Of a DNA stretch of 11,987 bases, positions 7,185 to 11,987 are shown one piece after another. The stretch comes from WSZY01 sp964559845. GTDB taxonomy: Bacteria; Pseudomonadota; Zetaproteobacteria; Mariprofundales; Mariprofundaceae. A program made the translations under genes and the position numbers. The stretch covers positions 1 through 11,987 of the forward strand of contig CAZLJF010000048.1 of NCBI GenBank assembly GCA_964559845.1, given 5' to 3'. Numbering within the stretch: position 1 is the first letter of the stretch; each line of letters opens with the position of its first letter. The notes beneath the pieces are model-generated. The model was not told the DNA's origin, ran no database searches, and worked only from the letters and a program-made list of their open reading frames with translations.

Positions 7185-8152
7185 GCTGCCTCTTGGCCTG
7201 CATCTGCCGGACCACGGTGGCCAGCTTCAAGCAGTCGGACATAATCCTCAATGCCCTGCTCAAGCGGCCATGATGGTTCCCAATCCATGATGGCCTTGCT
7301 CTCCGTCAGATCCGCCTCGGTATGCATCTGGTAGAAGGTGAAGGGGTTATCAATATATTCAACATCAAAGGTTGTGCCAAGCTGTTTGCCCAGGTTTTCG
7401 ACGATGTCGTTAAAGGTGCGCGCTCTGCCTGAACCGACGTTGCAGATACCGGAGCGGGGTGCTTCAAGCGCTGCCAGGTTGGCATCAATGACATCGCGGA
7501 TATAGACAAAATCGCGCATCTGTTCGCCATGTTTGAACAGGCGGAGCGGTTCACCGGCCCTTGCCTTTTGGTACAGCTGCAGAATCATGGATGCTGTTTT
7601 GTTGCCTTCGCGCTCGTTCTTGTGATGTTCGCCGGGGCCATACACATTGAAATAGCGCAGGCCGACAATTGGTGCTGAACTTTTGCCATACCAGCGTGCA
7701 GCCACACGGTCCATGGCGAGCTTGGAGAAGCCATAGATATTTTCAGGCTCTTCACCACTGCCGATCCTGTTCGGTGCCGGAGAGTTGCCATAGGTGCCTG
7801 CCGATGAGGCATAAACCACCCGCGTGCCGGATGCTGTTGCCGCCTTCAGAATGTCGGCGAAGGCGTTGGTGTTCACTTCCACCATCAGGCGCTGATCCAT
7901 CACTGTTGTATCGGTAATGGCGGCCTGATGCATGACAGCCGAGAATTCACCTGCGGCAATTTCATCCATCAGGTCGAAATCATCACACTCCAGCGCACGC
8001 ACTTCACAATCGACATGGATCAGGTTGCGCCAGTCGCCGGATGAGAAATCATCGGCAACCACCACCTCGGTGTTCGGCCGACGGCTCAGCGTTGCTGCCA
8101 GATTGGAGCCGATAAATCCGGCGCCGCCAGTAATCAAAATTCGATCAGTCAT
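7181..8152 (-). CDS. hldD: ADP-L-glycero-D-manno-heptose 6-epimerase
   Basis: This 323-aa NAD(P)-dependent epimerase of the extended SDR family converts ADP-D-glycero-beta-D-manno-heptose to the L-glycero form, the last step of the activated heptose donor for the LPS inner core. The cofactor loop is GGAGFIGS (9-16). Catalytic residues are Ser116/117 (YASSAGTYG) and YxxxK as Tyr140 and Lys144 (IYGFSK). HldD-specific stretches are FNVYGPGEHHKNEREGNKTAS, LFKHGEQMRDFVYIRDV and ICNVGSGRARTFNDI. These distinguish it from UDP-glucose 4-epimerases. It is slightly longer than E. coli HldD (310 aa), with a Gly/Ala-rich tail. A weak AGGA lies 11 nt before the ATG. It sits 18 nt after the HhH gene and overlaps the BamE-like gene by 4 nt, inside an operon with envelope genes. 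Confidence 0.93.
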   Translation of the reverse strand: MTDRILITGGAGFIGSNLAATLSRRPNTEVVVADDFSSGDWRNLIHVDCEVRALECDDFDLMDEIAAGEFSAVMHQAAITDTTVMDQRLMVEVNTNAFADILKAATASGTRVVYASSAGTYGNSPAPNRIGSGEEPENIYGFSKLAMDRVAARWYGKSSAPIVGLRYFNVYGPGEHHKNEREGNKTASMILQLYQKARAGEPLRLFKHGEQMRDFVYIRDVIDANLAALEAPRSGICNVGSGRARTFNDIVENLGKQLGTTFDVEYIDNPFTFYQMHTEADLTESKAIMDWEPSWPLEQGIEDYVRLLEAGHRGPADAGQEAA

Positions 8153-8170
8153 CAGAGTATAAGTCCTGTA

Positions 8171-8572
8171 TTAGATATTTGAGCCTTTCCATTGCAGTTG
8201 CAGGTCAGCCAGTGCGCGAACCGTGGCATCGTTGCACAGAGGATAGCCCGAGCGTTCATTGATAAGAGTCATCATTTCATCAGCAGGGCGTGTTTTAACC
8301 TGTTCAACATCCAGTCCGACTTCGGCCATCAGGCGTGCAATCCAGCTGCCGATGCCGGGGAGCTCTGCAATCTGGACAATGCGGATCAGTTCATCGGCCC
8401 GTTCAACCGTGATTTGCCCGCCACTGGCCTGTGACAACTCTTCCGCATCGGTTTCACCCAGGTCTTTAAGCGGACGGCAGAGAAGCTTGAGAATGACCCA
8501 CTCGCTTTCAGTGATAAACTCCTTGTCCTTGTGTAGGGGAAATGCACCCGGCAGGGCCTGTATATTATTCAT
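8171..8572 (-). CDS. Helix-hairpin-helix protein of unknown function
   Basis: This 133-aa soluble protein has the helix-hairpin-helix core ELPGIGSWIARLMAEVGL at 70-87, followed by DVEQVKTRPADEMMTLINE (88-106) and a short Cys-containing end (PLCNDATVRALADL). LPGIG is the hairpin that contacts the DNA backbone in many HhH proteins. The layout, a hairpin then a helix ending in an L.E(R)...G.P pattern, recalls small HhH proteins of the DUF4332 or pathogenicity-locus (Cdd1) kind. That resemblance is from memory and not firm. The first 60 residues are acidic and helical, with no motif I know. It is the second gene of the operon: its ATG overlaps the stop of the pentapeptide gene (ATGA) and AGGA lies 6 nt upstream. 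It could bind DNA, or use the hairpin for protein contacts. Function is unassigned. Confidence 0.72.
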   Translation of the reverse strand: MNNIQALPGAFPLHKDKEFITESEWVILKLLCRPLKDLGETDAEELSQASGGQITVERADELIRIVQIAELPGIGSWIARLMAEVGLDVEQVKTRPADEMMTLINERSGYPLCNDATVRALADLQLQWKGSNI

Positions 8573-9138
8573 GCATTATCCTGATAGGCCGTTGCACCGG
8601 CAATATAGGCACCTTTAAGCGCCCATTTCCTGATTTTGGCATTGATACGGATGGAGCCGGTAAGATTGGCACGGCGAAGCTGCGCACCGGTCAGATCGGC
8701 ATCACTTAAATTTGCATTGGAGAGATCAGCACCATAAAGGTAGGCACCACGCAAATCAGCACCTTTCAGATTGGCTCCTGAAAGGTCTGCGCCGGCAAGA
8801 CGTGCGCCCGAGAGATCCAGGCCGGCAAGATTGTAGCCGGCAAGATTGTAGCCACCAAGATTCTGGGCGTTGCCAATCTTCTGAAGCAGATTGTCAATCG
8901 GCAGTTCCATGGTTGCACCGTCCAGATTGGCACCGTCCAGATTGGCGTCTTTCAGGTTAGCAGCACCCAATTGAGCGCCGCTTAAGTTGGCTCCACTCAG
9001 GTTGCATCCCGACAGGTTGGCACCGGTCAGGTCAACGCCGGACAGATCCATACCGGACAGGTCCATACCGGACAGGTTGGCACGCACCAGCGATTCACCT
9101 TGGGCGATCCTGTTTTTCAACTCTTCAGCAGCATTCAT
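8569..9138 (-). CDS. Pentapeptide-repeat protein
   Basis: This 189-aa protein is built almost wholly of A(D/N)LSG-type pentapeptides, which fold into a right-handed quadrilateral beta-helix. Block 1 covers about residues 17-76, a non-repeat linker MELPIDNLLQKIGNAQN is at 77-93, and block 2 covers about 94-162, with a short basic end. The N-terminal helix (MNAAEELKNRIAQGES) is common in these proteins. There is no signal peptide, so it is probably cytoplasmic. Some family members mimic DNA and protect gyrase (Qnr, MfpA), but most have no known role and nothing here marks it as a Qnr. I chose the ATG at 9138 because GAGGAG lies 6 nt upstream and a likely promoter ends at 9159. The longer frame to 9186 would start within that promoter. 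It is the first gene of the five-gene operon. Confidence 0.9.
   Translation of the reverse strand: MNAAEELKNRIAQGESLVRANLSGMDLSGMDLSGVDLTGANLSGCNLSGANLSGAQLGAANLKDANLDGANLDGATMELPIDNLLQKIGNAQNLGGYNLAGYNLAGLDLSGARLAGADLSGANLKGADLRGAYLYGADLSNANLSDADLTGAQLRRANLTGSIRINAKIRKWALKGAYIAGATAYQDNA
8821..8850. repeat. Two identical 15-bp tandem units in the pentapeptide gene
   Basis: GCCGGCAAGATTGTA is repeated exactly at 8821-8835 and 8836-8850, encoding two adjacent NLAGY units. A third unit at 8851 has diverged. Confidence 0.9.
8915..8944. repeat. Two identical 15-bp tandem units in the pentapeptide gene
   Basis: GCACCGTCCAGATTG occurs exactly at 8915-8929 and 8930-8944, encoding repeated ANLDG units. 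Confidence 0.9.
9041..9070. repeat. Two near-identical 15-bp tandem units in the pentapeptide gene
   Basis: GACAGATCCATACCG (9041-9055) and GACAGGTCCATACCG (9056-9070) differ by one base and encode repeated SGMDL units. Confidence 0.85.
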
Positions 9139-9144
9139 GATTCT

Positions 9145-9150
9145 CTCCTC
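9145..9150 (-). promoter_or_regulatory. Ribosome binding site deciding the pentapeptide gene start
   Basis: GAGGAG on the minus strand ends 6 nt before the ATG at 9138. It fixes this start rather than the in-frame ATG 16 codons upstream. Confidence 0.8.
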
Positions 9151-9158
9151 GGAGGTGG

Positions 9159-9186
9159 ATAGTACGATTCTTGGCAATCGGTTCAA
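9159..9186 (-). promoter_or_regulatory. Candidate sigma-70 promoter of the pentapeptide-HhH-hldD-bamE operon
   Basis: On the minus strand TTGAAC (9186-9181) and TACTAT (9164-9159) are 16 nt apart, each 4 of 6 to consensus. Transcription would begin about 13 nt before the ribosome site and ATG region, giving a short leader. This supports the start at 9138. Confidence 0.4.
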
Positions 9187-9263
9187 TATGTTTCTATGCT
9201 TGCGGCAGCATGTTTAAATCTTTTTGGTAAGAAGTCGCTGTGAGTGCCGACATACATGCACGT

Positions 9264-9289
9264 TATATTCTGCTTTTATGTTAAAGCAG
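9264..9289 (+). promoter_or_regulatory. Putative arsS promoter -10 with adjacent inverted repeat
   Basis: TATATT at 9264-9269 is a good -10 hexamer, though the matching -35 around 9240 is poor (3 of 6). Directly after it is a 7-bp inverted repeat, CTGCTTT (9270-9276) and AAAGCAG (9283-9289), with a 6-nt spacer. A repressor bound there would cover the transcription start. Which regulator, if any, is unknown; no arsR gene is in the window. Confidence 0.3.
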
Positions 9290-9319
9290 GATCAATGCAG
9301 TTCATATTGAGGGTATTTC

Positions 9320-10285
9320 ATGCATGCGACACTACCTCTACTGAAAGAGAGCAATTTTCCGGCAATTTCACGTGCCGGCGTGGATACATTACAGGTTAAC
9401 CTCGGCTATCTCTGCAATCAGACCTGCGTGCATTGCCATGTGGATGCCGGGCCCAGGCGTACCGAAATCATGGATCGTGACACCATTGATCTGCTGATTG
9501 ACTTTATGGGGCAGAGTAACATCAACACCCTTGATCTAACCGGTGGCGCACCGGAAATGAATCCTCATTTCCGTGATCTGGTGTCAACGGCTGCAGCCAT
9601 GGGTTTGCATGTGATTGACCGTTGTAACTTAACGATTATCGAGGAGTCCGGCTATGAGGGACTGGCCGATTTTCTTGCCACTCACAAGGTTGAGGTGGTG
9701 GCATCGTTGCCCTGTTATCTGGAAAGCAATGTCGATGCCCAGCGCGGTAAGGGCGTGTTTGACGCCAGCATTACGGCACTTAAACGTCTGAATGCGCTGG
9801 GCTATGGGAAACCGGGCTCGGATCTGGAGCTGAATCTGGTTTACAATCCGCAGGGTGCAACGTTGCCGCCTGACCAGTATGAGCTGGAAGCCGCCTATAA
9901 AAAGGAGCTTGGAGCGCGTTTCGGCATCGAATTCAACAACCTGTTTACTATCACCAATATGCCCATCAAACGCTTTGGAAGCTGGCTGATTTCAAAGGAT
10001 AAGTTCAAGAGCTATATGCAGTTGCTCAAAGACAACTACAGCCGTGATAATCTGAATGCAGTCATGTGCCGCTCACTGATCAGTGTTGACTGGCAGGGTT
10101 ATGTCTATGACTGTGATTTTAATCAGATGCTGGCGCTGCCGTTGATGCTGGAAGGGAAGGCGCGGCCACATTTGAAGGATTTGATGCAGCGTGATCTGCA
10201 GGGACTGCCCATTGCGGTGCTGGATCACTGTTATGGCTGTACGGCAGGTCAGGGTTCCAGTTGCGGCGGCGCGCTGGAGGGTTGA
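9320..10285 (+). CDS. arsS: Arsenosugar biosynthesis radical SAM protein ArsS
   Basis: This 321-aa radical SAM enzyme is thought to transfer the 5'-deoxyadenosyl group of SAM to dimethylarsenite, making 5'-deoxy-5'-dimethylarsinoyladenosine on the way to arsenosugars. The N-terminus LPLLKESNFPAISRAG and LQVNLGYLCNQTCVHCHVDAGP are hallmark ArsS. The 4Fe-4S cluster motif CxxxCxxC is Cys32, Cys36 and Cys39. GGAPE (75-79) is the SAM-binding GGE-like motif. The C-terminal half has the DUF3641-type extra cysteines at 250, 265, 304, 307 and 315 (CRSL, YDCDF, DHCYGCTAG, SSCGG), probably holding a second metal cluster. The length equals the family norm. The ATG at 9320 is preceded by GAGGG. arsM follows after 77 nt on the same strand, which fits the pathway order: ArsM makes the dimethylated substrate. 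Confidence 0.94.
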   Translation: MHATLPLLKESNFPAISRAGVDTLQVNLGYLCNQTCVHCHVDAGPRRTEIMDRDTIDLLIDFMGQSNINTLDLTGGAPEMNPHFRDLVSTAAAMGLHVIDRCNLTIIEESGYEGLADFLATHKVEVVASLPCYLESNVDAQRGKGVFDASITALKRLNALGYGKPGSDLELNLVYNPQGATLPPDQYELEAAYKKELGARFGIEFNNLFTITNMPIKRFGSWLISKDKFKSYMQLLKDNYSRDNLNAVMCRSLISVDWQGYVYDCDFNQMLALPLMLEGKARPHLKDLMQRDLQGLPIAVLDHCYGCTAGQGSSCGGALEG

Positions 10286-10362
10286 TGCTTTTCTGCCCGG
10301 TGCGGTAAGATGCGTTTTCGCATTGTCTGTAATCAAACTGATAGCGATATGGAGTGAAGAAT

Positions 10363-11199
10363 ATGAGCCACACAAAAGCCGATGGAATTCGCCAGCATGT
10401 GCGGGAGAGTTATGCCGAGGTGGCCAGGGCCAGCAATGAGGGCAACTGTTGCGGCGTGGAATCCGGTTGCTGTGGTGTTTCCGATGATACGGCAATCAAC
10501 AGGCTGATCTCCACCCGGCTTGGATACTCCGAAGAGGATATTGCCAGATCACCTGATGGTGCCGATATGGGGCTGGGTTGTGGCAATCCGCGTGCCATTG
10601 CCAGCCTGAAACCGGGCGAAGTGGTGATCGATCTTGGCAGTGGTGGCGGCTTTGATGCCTTTCTGGCCGCCCATGAAGTGGGCGAACATGGCCATGTGAT
10701 CGGTATCGACATGACCCCTGATATGCTCAGCAAGGCACGCCACAATGCGGAGAAGGGCAAGTTTACCAATGTCGAGTTCCGGCTCGGTGAGATTGAGCAT
10801 ATCCCGGTTGCTGACAATACGGCCGATATCATTATCTCCAACTGCGTGATCAATCTCTCACCACACAAGGAGCAGGTATTCTGTGATGCATTCCGTGTAC
10901 TGAAACCGGGTGGACGCCTGGCCATCTCCGATGTCGTGGCAACGGCTGAAATGCCGGAAGAGATGAAGAATGATCCGGTGCTTCATGCCGGTTGCATGGC
11001 TGGCGCTTCATTGATTGATGAGCTTGAGATGATGATGAGTGAAGCCGGTTTTGAAAATATCCGCATTGTTCCCAAAGATGAGTCACGTGAGTTCATTCGT
11101 GACTGGGCGCCGGGTCGTGGTGTGGAGGAGTATGTGGTATCCGCCTATATCGAAGCGGTAAAACCGGGCGGGTGTGAGCCCTCATCCGGTTGTTGTTAA
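10363..11199 (+). CDS. arsM: Arsenite S-adenosylmethionine methyltransferase ArsM
   Basis: This 278-aa enzyme methylates As(III) with SAM in successive steps to mono-, di- and trimethylarsenicals. SAM motif I is VIDLGSGGGFD (88-98), then IGIDMTPDML (113-122) and a LKPGGRLAISDV strand (180-191). The three cysteines that bind arsenic in known ArsM proteins are present as Cys73 (GLGCGNP), Cys161 (SNCVINLSP) and Cys211 (HAGCMAG). Two vicinal pairs occur near the N-terminus (29-30 and 36-37, CCGVESGCC) and one at the C-terminus (SSGCC), a known trait of many bacterial ArsMs. I chose the ATG at 10363 because GGAG (10351-10354) lies 8 nt upstream; a GTG three codons earlier falls inside that site. 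It lies downstream of arsS in the same direction and converges on the Sco gene. Confidence 0.95.
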   Translation: MSHTKADGIRQHVRESYAEVARASNEGNCCGVESGCCGVSDDTAINRLISTRLGYSEEDIARSPDGADMGLGCGNPRAIASLKPGEVVIDLGSGGGFDAFLAAHEVGEHGHVIGIDMTPDMLSKARHNAEKGKFTNVEFRLGEIEHIPVADNTADIIISNCVINLSPHKEQVFCDAFRVLKPGGRLAISDVVATAEMPEEMKNDPVLHAGCMAGASLIDELEMMMSEAGFENIRIVPKDESREFIRDWAPGRGVEEYVVSAYIEAVKPGGCEPSSGCC

Positions 11200-11240
11200 A
11201 TCTGTTTTCAAGGCTCCGGAACAGGACCTGTTAACACTCC

Positions 11241-11837
11241 CTAATCGGCCCACTTCATCCAGTAGCGGAGCACCTTAACAATCTCCTCGGGCGAACTCCT
11301 GTGCCCGATCAGGTTGCCCAGATGGCCGTCGGGGCGGACTATGAAGATATAGGTTGAGTGATTCATCGAATAGTTGCCAAGCTGATTCGGCTTATCCTTT
11401 TCATAGGCGATCAGGAACGATTTGGCTGCCGCCTCGACCTGCTCCGGGCTGCCGCTCAGGCCAACAATGTCAGGATGAAAGAAGGCGGTGTACTTGGCCA
11501 TGACCTCCGGCGTATCCCGCCTGGGATCCAGTGAAACAAACAGCGCCTTCATTTTGGCACGCTCATCTTTACTTAAGAGGTCGATTGCCTGACCAAAATT
11601 GACCATGGTCGCCGGGCAGACATCCGGGCAATGGGCATAACCGAAGAAGATCATGCCGACCTTGCCCTTGATATCTGTCAGTTGGAACGGGCCATCGCTG
11701 CTCTGCAGCGTGAAGGAGAGATTGAACTCCGGGAACTCGTTTTCAGGAATCTGGTTCAGGCTGAACCAGCCAAAAGCGGTAATGCCCAGTGCGACAATCA
11801 TACCAATAATCGGAAGTGCAGGGCTGTTCTTGTTCAT
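11241..11837 (-). CDS. Sco1/SenC-family copper chaperone, membrane-anchored
   Basis: This 198-aa Sco protein delivers copper to, or reduces, the CuA site of cytochrome c oxidase on the periplasmic face. An N-terminal membrane anchor spans about residues 8-26 (LPIIGMIVALGITAFGWFS), followed by a thioredoxin-like domain. The copper ligands are CPDVC (Cys70 and Cys74) and His160 in MNHSTYIFIV. LDPRRDTPEVM and GHRSSPEEIVKVL are also typical. I chose the ATG at 11837 because GGAGAG (11852-11847) lies 9 nt upstream. An in-frame ATG eight codons earlier has no ribosome site. No oxidase subunit gene is in the window. It is transcribed toward arsM, with 41 nt between the two stop codons. Some Sco proteins serve in redox signalling, so an oxidase role is likely but not proven. 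Confidence 0.92.
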   Translation of the reverse strand: MNKNSPALPIIGMIVALGITAFGWFSLNQIPENEFPEFNLSFTLQSSDGPFQLTDIKGKVGMIFFGYAHCPDVCPATMVNFGQAIDLLSKDERAKMKALFVSLDPRRDTPEVMAKYTAFFHPDIVGLSGSPEQVEAAAKSFLIAYEKDKPNQLGNYSMNHSTYIFIVRPDGHLGNLIGHRSSPEEIVKVLRYWMKWAD

Positions 11838-11952
11838 TGAAATACTCTCTCCGTTGTTCATATAAGGAATGTCTGCGAACCGCGACCGATGTTAACATGA
11901 AAAAAATGAGCAGATGAAGCCTTTTTACCCCAGGCGGGCTCAAAATAGAAGT

Positions 11953-11980
11953 GCAACACTTTACGGAGGTAAAGTGTTGC
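11953..11980. repeat. Perfect 12-bp inverted repeat (stem-loop)
   Basis: GCAACACTTTAC (11953-11964) and GTAAAGTGTTGC (11969-11980) are exact reverse complements around a GGAG loop. On the minus strand a weakly T-rich run (CTATTTT) starts 3 nt after the stem, so it may be a terminator for a gene to the right of the window, or an operator or structured leader upstream of the Sco gene. On the plus strand no T-run is seen. Confidence 0.6.
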
Positions 11981-11987
11981 GATGGGA

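Noticed and set aside
8712..9217. Regularly spaced 15-bp repeats that could suggest a CRISPR-like or VNTR array
   Set aside because: The units are contiguous codons of a pentapeptide-repeat protein in one frame, with no spacers.
10410..10925. 171-codon minus-strand frame inside arsM
   Set aside because: It lies opposite the ArsM catalytic core and shows no motif.
11220..11232. AACAGG-A-CCTGTT palindrome between arsM and the Sco gene as a bidirectional terminator
   Set aside because: The loop is one base, the stem is short and no T-tract follows on either strand.
1..11987. tRNA, rRNA, riboswitch, insertion sequence or prophage genes
   Set aside because: No cloverleaf, conserved aptamer pattern, transposase motif or phage protein was recognised on either strand; a covariance-model scan was not possible.

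Overview
This window looks like chromosomal DNA from a Gram-negative bacterium of the Pseudomonadota. It carries flagellar chaperone genes, an LPS heptose epimerase (HldD), an outer-membrane assembly lipoprotein of the BamE type, a Sco-type copper chaperone and a helicase very close to gammaproteobacterial Rep. Base composition is moderate and fairly even by eye. I saw no insertion sequence, phage gene, CRISPR array, tRNA or rRNA. Several features (flagella, Rep, HldD, arsenosugar genes, moderate GC) would suit a gamma- or zetaproteobacterium, but the exact group is a guess.

Layout: (1) 66-859, plus strand: fliS and a fliT-like gene joined by an ATGA overlap. This is probably the tail of a flagellar filament-cap operon entering from the left. 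(2) 3652-832, minus strand: a phosphomannomutase/phosphoglucomutase gene overlapping by 8 nt a soluble PAS-histidine kinase-receiver hybrid, whose 3' end runs 28 nt into the fliT-like gene. (3) 3757-5727, plus: the DNA helicase rep, divergent from the mutase. (4) 5715-5963, minus: an 82-codon C-terminal remnant of a spermidine-synthase-like protein. (5) 5978-6598, plus: a class I methyltransferase of unknown substrate. (6) 9138-6595, minus: a tight five-gene operon of pentapeptide-repeat protein, helix-hairpin-helix protein, hldD, BamE-like lipoprotein and a small two-helix membrane protein. Its junctions are ATGA, 18 nt, ATGA and TAATG. A plausible sigma-70 promoter lies in front. (7) 9320-11199, plus: arsS and arsM, a two-gene arsenic methylation/arsenosugar module. 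(8) 11837-11241, minus: a membrane-anchored Sco protein, convergent with arsM. (9) The right edge holds a perfect 12-bp inverted repeat.

Functionally, the mutase, HldD, BamE-like protein and perhaps the membrane protein all serve the cell envelope (sugar precursors, LPS core, outer-membrane protein insertion). ArsM should methylate trivalent arsenic, and ArsS should then transfer the 5'-deoxyadenosyl group of SAM to dimethylarsenite, the first committed arsenosugar step. The points most worth a second look are the mixed pentapeptide/HhH/HldD/BamE operon, the compact arsS-arsM pair with a small inverted repeat at its putative promoter, the decayed gene remnant between rep and the methyltransferase, and the palindrome at the right edge. 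Nothing here is clearly a new defence or mobile system.
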